In this document: in pieces, positions 7,873-14,793 of the stretch | Layout of the letters: each line of letters starts with the position of its first letter | Numbering within the stretch: position 1 is the stretch's first letter | Origin: Saprospiraceae bacterium UBA2365 | GTDB lineage: Bacteria > Bacteroidota > Bacteroidia > Chitinophagales > Saprospiraceae | Direction of reading: 5' to 3' | Length of the DNA: 35,528 nucleotides | Assembly: GCA_002344345.1 (NCBI GenBank) | Contig: DDTL01000048.1 | Span: 1-35,528 of the forward strand | The notes under the pieces: model-generated | Told to the model about the DNA's origin: nothing | What the model saw: the letters and a program-made list of their open reading frames with translations, nothing else | The model's database searches: none | Program-made: the position numbers and the translations under genes

Positions 7873-8568
7873 TTAATCCAAAAGTGTTTTTAGCAAGGTT
7901 GATACGCCTGAAGAAGCTTTTTGATTGATAATTTTTAAGTTATATGACCTTGCGATCTCATACGAAATATTCGGATTCGGGTCAATATAATACATAGGTT
8001 TGCCAGGAGCGAGGTAATGCACCAATGATGCAGCCGGATAAACCTGCAATGAAGTTCCAATAATAAGCAAAATATCAGCTTTCATGACTTCTTTTGCAGC
8101 AATTTCCAGATTTGGAACATTTTCACCAAACCAGACAATATGTGGCCTGAGCTGGTATCCTTTTTCACATAGATCTCCAAGTTTGAGGTCTTCCCGCCAT
8201 GCGTAAACAAGGTCTTCATCCACGGTGCTTCTGACTTTAAACAATTCTCCATGCAAATGTATCACATTTTTGCTGCCTGCCCTTTCATGAAGATCATCCA
8301 CATTCTGGGTGATGATACAGGTATCATATTTTTTATCCAGCTCGCAGATACCCATATGACCTTCATTTGGTTCGGCAGTAACCAATTGTCTCCTCCTGGC
8401 ATTGTAAAAATCCAATACCAGTTGCTTGTTGCTATACCAGCCGTCAGGCGTCGCTACATCATATACATTATGTCCTTCCCACAATCCGTCTGAATCCCTG
8501 AATGTCTGTAATCCGCTTTCCTGGCTCATGCCTGCCCCGGTCAATACAGCGATTTTCTGTTTAAACAT
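7873..8568 (-). CDS. cobB: SIR2-family NAD-dependent protein deacylase
   Basis: Removes acyl groups from lysines using NAD+. The Rossmann motif GAGMSQESGLQTFRD begins at residue 11, QNVD lies at 88-91, the catalytic His is H106 in HLHGEL, and GTSLQVYPAA begins at 171. Y55 and R58 in FYNARRR form the YxxR pair that in CobB and SIRT5 favours succinyl and other acidic acyl lysines. The four zinc-binding cysteines of typical sirtuins are absent: the segment from 112 to 143 has a single Cys (C134). The length of 231 residues is normal for a bacterial CobB-like protein, with no fused defence domain. Nnr, another NAD-related enzyme, lies immediately upstream on the same strand (84 bp). A -7 element in that gap suggests a separate promoter. 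Confidence 0.92.
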   Translation of the reverse strand: MFKQKIAVLTGAGMSQESGLQTFRDSDGLWEGHNVYDVATPDGWYSNKQLVLDFYNARRRQLVTAEPNEGHMGICELDKKYDTCIITQNVDDLHERAGSKNVIHLHGELFKVRSTVDEDLVYAWREDLKLGDLCEKGYQLRPHIVWFGENVPNLEIAAKEVMKADILLIIGTSLQVYPAASLVHYLAPGKPMYYIDPNPNISYEIARSYNLKIINQKASSGVSTLLKTLLD

Positions 8569-8622
8569 GTACTTATAATTTTCCTGTTGTCTTTCGATCA
8601 GTACCGTAGATCAATAACCATG

Positions 8623-8630
8623 CAAATGTA
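8623..8630 (-). promoter_or_regulatory. Candidate -7 element of the sirtuin gene
   Basis: The minus-strand TACATTTG matches TAnnTTTG. Transcription would start near 8616, giving a leader of about 48 nt. No TTG is found at the expected -33 position. Confidence 0.4.
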
Positions 8631-8652
8631 ACAAAAACAGTATTCCTGTGAA

Positions 8653-10173
8653 CTATTCTGCGTGGTATTGATGTAATTTTTTAAATGCGGAGCTCGTCAT
8701 CTCCAAAATATCTCCCGCGATCATGGATTCCATGCCTTTTTCTTCACAGGCCAGATCTCCTGCCAATCCATGCAGATATACGCCAAGTTGCGCTGATACA
8801 AGTGGTCCATATCCCTGGCAAAGCAACCCGCAGATCATTCCTGTTAATACATCTCCTGAACCTGCGGTAGACATACCCGGGTTACCGGTTGTATTGAAAT
8901 AAATATGCCCATCAACATCCGCAATGGCTGTGTATGCACCTTTCAAAACAATGATGCAATGAAGTGATTTTGCCTTTTCAGATAGCAGCCTGAATGTTTC
9001 CAGATCACTTATTGTTTCTCCGAAAAGTCGTCTGAACTCACCGGGATGTGGTGTCAATATGCTTTTTTCAGGTAATAATTCCAGCATTTGGGGGTTCCCA
9101 GCCAGTATATTGAGTGCATCTGCATCGATAACCATTTGTTTGTCTGTCTTTTTCAGGAAGTTCTCCAAAAAATCGACAGTGTCCGGATGAATACCCAGAC
9201 CTGGTCCAATCGCTACAGCATTGAACCTGGCTAAATCGGGAAAAGCTGTAAGATAATCATGCCCAAATCCGCTCAAAGTCATGATTTCCGGGGCTGCAGT
9301 CTGTACAATTCCGTAACCGCAGTCTGGTACGAGTGCAGTGACCATTCCGGCTCCACTTCGCAAACATGCCTTTGAAGATAATAATGCCGCTCCGAGCATT
9401 CCTTTACTTCCGCCACAAATGAGTGCATGTCCGAAAATCCCCTTATGGGAGAATTTATCTCTTGTGATCAGTTTTTCAACTAATTGGAACGGCTCTGTTA
9501 CAGAAAAAAATGTTTCCTGCTTACTTAAAAATGAGGGTAATAAACCAATACTCCTGGCTTCCCAGATCCCTAAACGCTTGCTGTTGGTTTGGAAAAAGAA
9601 ACTGAGTTTGGGAACTTCAAAACTCAGGCAATAATGAGCTTCTATGCTGACGTCATCAGGTTCATTAGGAAGATCTCCAAACATACCTGAAGGAATGTCA
9701 ATTGAATAGCGTCTGGCATCCAGACCATTGATGTAATGGATGAATTTTGCCCAGTATCCGGTGACAGGTCTGTTCAACCCTGTTCCAAAAATGCCATCGA
9801 TCAGGGTTTTATACCCTGAAAGCTGAGGCAGAGGATCCTTTTCCCTGATTTCAATTATGTCAATATCTTTGTACTTTAATCTTTCGAGATTCAGTTGGAA
9901 GTCCCTGCCTGGTTTTGCCTGGATATGGCAGATGCAAACAGTGACTTCATATCCTTTTTCAGTGAGCATCCTTGCAACAGCAAGGCAGTCTCCTCCATTA
10001 TTACCCGTGCCTGCAACAATAAGTATGTGATCCTCCGTAAATCTGCTGTGTCCGAGAAACCAGTTGGTAAAGACCAGAGAGGCACGCTCCATCAGGTCAA
10101 TGGACTCAATAGCTTCGTTTTCTATTGTAAATTGATCCCATGCCCTGATCTGTTCCGTAGTTAGTATTCGCAT
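8653..10173 (-). CDS. nnr: Bifunctional NAD(P)H-hydrate epimerase / ADP-dependent dehydratase
   Basis: Repairs hydrated NADH and NADPH. The N-terminal YjeF_N half (about residues 1-215) epimerises R- and S-NAD(P)HX and shows GTGNNGGDCLAVAR (about 55-68) and SIDIPSGMFGD (about 157-167). The C-terminal carbohydrate-kinase-like half (about 235-500) is the dehydratase, with AIGPGLG, DADALN, LTPHPGEFRRLFG and the STAGSGDVLTG nucleotide-binding motif near its end. At 506 residues it is the usual size of the fused bacterial enzyme. ATG start at 10173. It is divergent from the 2H phosphoesterase, with about 75 bp between starts, and precedes the sirtuin on the same strand. Confidence 0.95.
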   Translation of the reverse strand: MRILTTEQIRAWDQFTIENEAIESIDLMERASLVFTNWFLGHSRFTEDHILIVAGTGNNGGDCLAVARMLTEKGYEVTVCICHIQAKPGRDFQLNLERLKYKDIDIIEIREKDPLPQLSGYKTLIDGIFGTGLNRPVTGYWAKFIHYINGLDARRYSIDIPSGMFGDLPNEPDDVSIEAHYCLSFEVPKLSFFFQTNSKRLGIWEARSIGLLPSFLSKQETFFSVTEPFQLVEKLITRDKFSHKGIFGHALICGGSKGMLGAALLSSKACLRSGAGMVTALVPDCGYGIVQTAAPEIMTLSGFGHDYLTAFPDLARFNAVAIGPGLGIHPDTVDFLENFLKKTDKQMVIDADALNILAGNPQMLELLPEKSILTPHPGEFRRLFGETISDLETFRLLSEKAKSLHCIIVLKGAYTAIADVDGHIYFNTTGNPGMSTAGSGDVLTGMICGLLCQGYGPLVSAQLGVYLHGLAGDLACEEKGMESMIAGDILEMTSSAFKKLHQYHAE

Positions 10174-10248
10174 AAATTCTGTTGGTCGGATTTTTTTATA
10201 AATCCAATTATTTCCTTAATATTGACTCACAGCAAATATCTGAAATTA

Positions 10249-10791
10249 ATGTTAAAAAACCTCTATTTTTTAGGAATAATTCCTCCTGTTGAAATCGCCT
10301 CTGAGATCACACTGATGAAGCAATTCTGTGCAGATAATTTTAACTGCCGGCATGCGTTGAATGCGCCTCCTCATATCACATTGGTGCCTCCTTTTCGTAT
10401 AGAATCTGCTGGGCTTCATATGCTGGACGCATTGCTTGCGCAAACTACCATAAGTTTTGCACCCTTTTTTATAGAATTGAATGGTTTTGACCATTTTTCC
10501 AATCGCGTAGTATTTGTCTCTGTTGAAAATAATATGTATTTAAATAGCATACAGCAGCATTGTGCCAAAGCAATAACTGGAATTCTTCCTCTGGATGAAC
10601 CTGATAAAGCCAGATTTCATGCGCATGTGACCATCGCTTTTAAAGATATCGATCCTAAAAATTATGAACTTATCTGGAGTCATTTTGAAAGAAAAAGCTT
10701 CAACCGAATGTTCCAAACCAATGCTCTTTTCTTATTGAATTATAAATCTGGAAATTGGGATATATCAAAAACCTATACATTCGGGAAGTAA
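10249..10791 (+). CDS. 2H phosphoesterase (2'-5' RNA ligase/LigT-like) protein
   Basis: A 180-residue protein with two HxT motifs characteristic of the 2H superfamily: PPHITLVPPF (H42, T44) and HAHVTIAFKD (H126, T128). Members open 2',3'-cyclic phosphates or cleave 2'-5' linkages in RNA. The N-terminal LYFLGIIPPVEI is also typical. The ATG at 10249 is preferred over a TTG at 10222, which would add nine residues with no family counterpart. It is divergent from nnr. The substrate (tRNA fragments, cyclic nucleotides) is not predictable here. Confidence 0.85.
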   Translation: MLKNLYFLGIIPPVEIASEITLMKQFCADNFNCRHALNAPPHITLVPPFRIESAGLHMLDALLAQTTISFAPFFIELNGFDHFSNRVVFVSVENNMYLNSIQQHCAKAITGILPLDEPDKARFHAHVTIAFKDIDPKNYELIWSHFERKSFNRMFQTNALFLLNYKSGNWDISKTYTFGK

Positions 10792-11106
10792 CAAATCTCA
10801 GGAATGATTATGGACTTAGATACCGGAAATATTTGACCACCACGTTTTTAAACCACTGCGTTGCATATAAAATAAATGATTCAAAAACCGGAGATATATA
10901 TTGTAAGGTATTACTTTTGGTAATAATATATTACCGGGCATATATCTGACATTTTTGGGGATCAGGATACTATATCATCCTTTGTTTTCAATGAGTGCCC
11001 AACAAACGGTATGTTTAGAAATGTCAAATATCATCCCTTGATACTTGTTGATTCTAAGGGTATGCAATTAAATTTTGGAGAAACATTTCAATTAAATTTG
11101 ATCAAA
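10792..11106. other. Intergenic region upstream of the fucosidase
   Basis: No gene is supported. It contains a TACTTTTG -7-like element overlapping an inverted repeat at about 10912-10935. A second TAAATTTG at 11093-11100 is too close to the preferred ATG (11107) unless the mRNA is leaderless. Confidence 0.5.
10912..10935 (+). promoter_or_regulatory. -7-like element abutting a small inverted repeat
   Basis: TACTTTTG (10912-10919) matches TAnnTTTG and is immediately followed by GGTAAT-N5-ATTACC (10919-10935). An operator at a promoter start is one reading, but there is no good -33 element and the fucosidase start is about 170 bp away, so this is weak. Confidence 0.25.
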
Positions 11107-12552
11107 ATGAAGTCATTGACAGTTTTATTTTTTTGTTTGTATTTGGTTGTTATAAATGCACAGAACATAATAATGCCTCCGGAACCAATTTTTCCAATAC
11201 CTTCTGCAGAACAACTGGCCTGGCACGAAATGGAACTGACAGCCTTCGTTCATTTTACGCTCAATACCTTTACCGGTAAAGAATGGGGATACGGGGATGA
11301 AGATCCTGCTATTTTCAACCCTGTTGATTTTGATGCCGGGCAATGGGTCAAAACCTTCAGCGAAGCCGGATTCAAAAGCGTGATCCTGACTTGCAAACAT
11401 CATGATGGATTTTGCCTTTGGCCTGGAAAATATACTGAACATTCAATAAAAAATTCTCCTTTCCGGAATGGTCAGGGTGATGTCGTCCGGGAAGTTTCCG
11501 AAGCCTGTAAAAAGTATGGTCTGAAGTTTGGCGTCTATCTTTCTCCATGGGATAGAAATCATCCCGATTACGGGCAACCGGAATACATCGAATATTACCG
11601 TAATCAATTAAAGGAATTATTCCAAAACTATGGTCCGATCTACGAAATGTGGTTCGACGGAGCCAATGGCGGTGATGGATATTATGGAGGAAAACGGGAA
11701 CATCGTACCATCGACCGGAAAAGCTATTATGACTGGCCAAAAACGCTTGCCCTCGTACAGTCCATGCAACCGGAGGTTATTTTTTTCAGCGATGCCGGAC
11801 CCGGCGTTCGATGGATTGGAAATGAACAGGGTAGAGCAGGGGAAACGAATTGGAACACGCTGACACCTGATACATTGTATGCAGGTAAATCAGGGATTGA
11901 GAACCTACTTAATGTAGGTGCAGCTGATGGTACGCATTGGATCCCAGGTGAAGCAGATGTCTCTATTCGTAAGGGATGGTTCTGGCATGAAGAAGAAGAC
12001 AGCATGGTAAAATCACCCGAAATGCTTTTTAATATTTACCTTTCATCCGTAGGACGTGGTTCAACTTTACTGCTCAATGTACCACCTGATAAAACCGGAT
12101 TGCTTCACAAAAATGATGTCAATTCCCTGAAAGGTTTTCGGAAGTTGTTGGATAAAACTTTTAAAAATAATCTGGCTTCAGGTAAAAAAGTTTCTTCAGA
12201 CAATTGGCGTGGTCATGCAGATGAGTTTGCACCGGCTAATCTGACGGATAATGATAAAACCAGCTATTGGGCAACAGATGATGACGTGCTTACATCAGAA
12301 ATTGTCATTGATCTTGAAAAATCCTGTGAAGTGAAATATGTGCTTTTGCAGGAGTATATTCCACTCGGACAAAGGGTAAAATCATTCGAAATTGAGGTCT
12401 GGAAAAACCAGCGATGGGAAAAAGTTATTCAGGGTACCACCATTGGATACAAACGGATTCTCCCAATAGAACCTGTGAAAACAGATCGGATCAGGATCAG
12501 GATAAATGAAGCAAAAGCATGTCCTGTTTTATCAAATGTCGAAATATATTAA
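11107..12552 (+). CDS. GH29 alpha-L-fucosidase with C-terminal discoidin-like domain
   Basis: Hydrolyses terminal alpha-L-fucose from glycans by a retaining mechanism. The barrel shows AFVHFTLNTFTGKEWG, the conserved TCKHHDGFCLWP, GVYLSPWDRN and EMWFDGANGG, in which D184 is the expected nucleophile. The last ~120 residues (FAPANLTDNDKTSYWATDDD to the end) match an F5/8 type C, carbohydrate-binding module 32-like sandwich. The start at 11107 gives a signal peptide (MKSLTVLFFCLYLVVINAQ). An in-frame ATG at 11011 would put 32 extra residues before it and is less likely. No T9SS domain is seen, so a periplasmic or outer-membrane location is likely. There is no SusC/SusD pair or other glycosidase beside it, so it is not in a typical polysaccharide utilisation locus. 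Confidence 0.93.
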   Translation: MKSLTVLFFCLYLVVINAQNIIMPPEPIFPIPSAEQLAWHEMELTAFVHFTLNTFTGKEWGYGDEDPAIFNPVDFDAGQWVKTFSEAGFKSVILTCKHHDGFCLWPGKYTEHSIKNSPFRNGQGDVVREVSEACKKYGLKFGVYLSPWDRNHPDYGQPEYIEYYRNQLKELFQNYGPIYEMWFDGANGGDGYYGGKREHRTIDRKSYYDWPKTLALVQSMQPEVIFFSDAGPGVRWIGNEQGRAGETNWNTLTPDTLYAGKSGIENLLNVGAADGTHWIPGEADVSIRKGWFWHEEEDSMVKSPEMLFNIYLSSVGRGSTLLLNVPPDKTGLLHKNDVNSLKGFRKLLDKTFKNNLASGKKVSSDNWRGHADEFAPANLTDNDKTSYWATDDDVLTSEIVIDLEKSCEVKYVLLQEYIPLGQRVKSFEIEVWKNQRWEKVIQGTTIGYKRILPIEPVKTDRIRIRINEAKACPVLSNVEIY

Positions 12553-12596
12553 TTATACCATTTTCAGCCCAAGAAAAGTAGCATCCAGTATTTACT

Positions 12597-12620
12597 GCCT
12601 TTTTGAACAGGAAAAATGGC
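12597..12620. terminator. Hairpin with T/A arms after the fucosidase gene
   Basis: GCCTTTTT (12597-12604) pairs with AAAAATGGC (12612-12620) with a 1-nt bulge, around GAACAGG. It resembles the hairpin at 31-56 in sequence and may terminate the fucosidase transcript. Confidence 0.4.
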
Positions 12621-12647
12621 GGGTTTAAAGATGGAACTTTTAAATTT

Positions 12648-12837
12648 TGAGTCTACTCCGAAAAGTCGTTGCCCCCTAAATCCCCACTGACGTTTTCAGT
12701 CAGTACATGCCTAAAGGGGATTTTTAATTTGTTGATTTTTAATCGTTTTCCTTTATTCTTGTGCTGATCTTTGACGTCAGTAGGTCGGGCAAAAATCGAA
12801 TGAAAATCAACAAATTGGACTTTTCGAAGCAGACTCA
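12648..12837 (+). repeat. Terminal-inverted-repeat element, copy 3 (MITE-like)
   Basis: The left end TGAGTCTACTCCGAAAAGTC (12648-12667) faces GACTTTTCGAAGCAGACTCA (12818-12837), complementary except at two positions. Internal arms are AATTTGTTGATTTTTAATCG and CGAATGAAAATCAACAAATT, plus ACTGACGT (about 12686-12693) against ACGTCAGT (about 12774-12781). If the ends are GAGTC...GACTC, the flanks on both sides read ATTTT (12644-12648 and 12837-12841), a possible 5-bp target duplication, although the AT-rich context makes chance likely. Confidence 0.85.
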
Positions 12838-12887
12838 TTTTTGCTTTGTATGAAGCATAAACCTGCCTGCACAGGTAATTTTTAATA

Positions 12888-12895
12888 TAACTTTG
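12888..12895 (+). promoter_or_regulatory. Candidate -7 element (TAACTTTG) of the M28 peptidase gene
   Basis: It matches TAnnTTTG. The start site would be near 12902, about 100 nt before the ATG. No -33 TTG at good spacing is seen. Confidence 0.3.
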
Positions 12896-13002
12896 TTTTT
12901 TCTGCCAAAGCTTTAATTTCTTACACATTTTAATGGCTATGAACCAATTAAAAGGTATTTTTGTTTCATAGATAACAGAAATTTTCAATAAAGCACTTTG
13001 CC

Positions 13003-14268
13003 ATGCAAATAATACAGTTGATTACTATTTTATTGTTTTTCCTGTTTATTCAGCCACTTCAAAGTCAGATTGTAAACAGGAATGATGATCAGATTGATTT
13101 CATTACAAATACATGCATTGGGTATATAAGTCCTGATAGCATACAGTCCTATATGCAGGCATTGGAAGATTTCGAAACACGTTTTACTCTGGCGGATAAC
13201 CGAAGGGAAGTTGCTGAATGGATCAAGAATAAACTGATGAGCTTTGATTATGATTATATGCACAACGATGTACAAGTCCGGCTCGATTCTTTCGAACTTG
13301 AAATGGAATGGCCTTGGGGTAGTGGTAACATAACGACTACCTGGCAGTATAATGTGGAATTAACCCTAAAAGGTCATACTTATCCTGAAAGGGTTTATAT
13401 ACTTGGCGCCCACCACGATGCGATCAATTGGGATAACCCGATGGTCAATGCACCAGGGGCAGATGACAATGGGAGCGGTGTGGCAGCTGTCCTCGAAATA
13501 GCGAGAGTGTTAGCAAAATTTCATTATATACCAGAATCTACCATTCGTTTCGTGACTTTTAGCGCTGAAGAATTGGGCTTGATAGGCGCTTACCATTATG
13601 CCAAAAATGCGCATGAATCCGAAACGAATATTGTCATGATGCTCAATAGCGATATGATCAGTAACTGCCCGGTTGGCGAAGATGAATGGATTGTTCAGTT
13701 ACACACTTATCCCAATTCACAGCATGTCACCGATCTGGCTAAAGAAATAACCACTAGGTTTACTGAACTGGATTTTGTAGAAACAGACAGGTATAGCAAT
13801 GCAACAGACAGTTACCCTTTCTTTGATTTTGGTTATCCGGCCATATTCTTTCACGAAAATATTTTTTCACCGAATTATCATTCCGGTCAGGATTTGGTAG
13901 TAAACACAAATAAGCATTATGCAGCTGAAATAATCAGGATACCCCTGGGTATGTTGATCAAGGAAAACAAATATGGATTTCCAGTTAAAACAATGGATTT
14001 CAATACATTAAATGAAGCAAGTAAAGCCTTTCCAAATCCTTTTGACAAAAAAGCAACCATAAGCTTTACAGTTGAGAAACCGGCTCACGTTCATATCAGC
14101 ATTTTTAATGCGGAAGGTACCATGGTAGAAGTGGTTGATCAGGCATTTTTTCAAACAGGACAGCATGCCATTACCTGGGATAGCAAAGATAACAATCCGG
14201 GATTGTATTTTTGCAGAATTCTGACCAATACCAGTGAGCAATTTATTACTTTGATCAAGCAACATTAA
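13003..14268 (+). CDS. Secreted M28-family metallopeptidase with T9SS sorting domain
   Basis: A co-catalytic zinc aminopeptidase-like enzyme. The signal peptide is MQIIQLITILLFFLFIQPLQS. Zinc ligands and catalytic residues appear in order: H137 in GAHHDA, D154 in APGADDNGSG, E189-E190 in FSAEELG, D217 in MLNSDM, and H293 in NYHSGQD, the full M28 set. The last ~85 residues (from KAFPNPFDKKATISF to ITLIKQH) form a type A T9SS C-terminal sorting domain, with the PNPF start, a GxYF-like core and a basic end. It is therefore probably exported across the outer membrane and released or anchored at the surface. Substrates are unknown. Convergent with smpB over a hairpin at 14280-14299. Confidence 0.93.
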   Translation: MQIIQLITILLFFLFIQPLQSQIVNRNDDQIDFITNTCIGYISPDSIQSYMQALEDFETRFTLADNRREVAEWIKNKLMSFDYDYMHNDVQVRLDSFELEMEWPWGSGNITTTWQYNVELTLKGHTYPERVYILGAHHDAINWDNPMVNAPGADDNGSGVAAVLEIARVLAKFHYIPESTIRFVTFSAEELGLIGAYHYAKNAHESETNIVMMLNSDMISNCPVGEDEWIVQLHTYPNSQHVTDLAKEITTRFTELDFVETDRYSNATDSYPFFDFGYPAIFFHENIFSPNYHSGQDLVVNTNKHYAAEIIRIPLGMLIKENKYGFPVKTMDFNTLNEASKAFPNPFDKKATISFTVEKPAHVHISIFNAEGTMVEVVDQAFFQTGQHAITWDSKDNNPGLYFCRILTNTSEQFITLIKQH

Positions 14269-14279
14269 TGTTAAAGTTG

Positions 14280-14299
14280 CCGGAATAAAATAATTCCGG
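14280..14299. terminator. Hairpin between convergent M28 and smpB genes
   Basis: CCGGAAT (14280-14286) and ATTCCGG (14293-14299) form a perfect 7-bp stem. Only a few T residues follow on the plus side. It lies directly against the smpB stop codon. Confidence 0.55.
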
Positions 14300-14300
14300 A

Positions 14301-14753
14301 TTACTTTTTATGTCTGTCCAGATCACGCTGGAGATCTTTTTCTTTGATAGATACCCTTTTGTCGTAAGCTTTTTTACCTTGTGCCAAGGCGATTTCTATC
14401 TTGATAAATCCCCGGTCAGTCAGAAATATCCTGTAGGGAATGATGGTCAGGCCTTTTTCCTTGACTTTCTTATCCAGTTTATTCAACTCACTTTTTCTGA
14501 GCAATAATTTTCTGTCGCGCCTGCTTTCATGATTAAAGATATTGCCAAATTTGTATTCGGAAATAAATAAACTCTTCACGTACAACTCTCCATCCTTAAA
14601 ACTGCAATAGGCATCTTTCAGATTGGCATTTCCCAATCGGATCGATTTAACTTCAGTGCCGGTCAAAGAAATCCCCGCTTCGAAAGTTTGCAGGAAGTAA
14701 AACTCGAAAGTGGCTTTTTTATTGACGATTTCTATGTTTTTTTTACCAGCCAT
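14301..14753 (-). CDS. smpB: SsrA-binding protein SmpB
   Basis: Binds tmRNA and brings it to stalled ribosomes for trans-translation. Its 150 residues show the family landmarks: NKKATFEFYFLQTFEAGISLTGTEVKSIR (about 11-39), GNANLKDAY, LFISEY, HESRRDRKLLLRKSEL, and a basic C-terminal tail (KGKKAYDKRVSIKEKDLQRDLDRH) that inserts into the mRNA channel. It follows proS by 40 bp on the same strand and is probably cotranscribed with it. The tmRNA gene is not in the window. Confidence 0.97.
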   Translation of the reverse strand: MAGKKNIEIVNKKATFEFYFLQTFEAGISLTGTEVKSIRLGNANLKDAYCSFKDGELYVKSLFISEYKFGNIFNHESRRDRKLLLRKSELNKLDKKVKEKGLTIIPYRIFLTDRGFIKIEIALAQGKKAYDKRVSIKEKDLQRDLDRHKK

Positions 14754-14793
14754 TCGCTACTTATTATGCACTTTTTTACTTTTGATCTTTGGT

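Larger units (their letters stand above)
12553..13002. other. Intergenic region between fucosidase and M28 peptidase
   Basis: Non-coding. It contains a hairpin (12597-12620), the third repeat element copy (12648-12837) and a -7 element at 12888-12895. A minus-strand open frame here overlaps the repeat and has no protein-like features. Confidence 0.6.

Noticed and set aside
7873..8568. SIR2 gene as part of an anti-phage defence system
   Set aside because: The protein is a short stand-alone CobB-type deacylase with the class III pocket and no fused effector or partner such as Argonaute, HerA or Thoeris genes.
10755..10949. Small plus-strand open frame overlapping the end of the 2H gene
   Set aside because: It overlaps the 3' end of a well-supported gene in another frame and runs into AT-rich intergenic sequence without protein-like composition.
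12653..12988. Minus-strand open frame of 111 codons over repeat copy 3
   Set aside because: It lies mostly within the inverted-repeat element and a promoter region, and its translation shows no recognisable family or start context.
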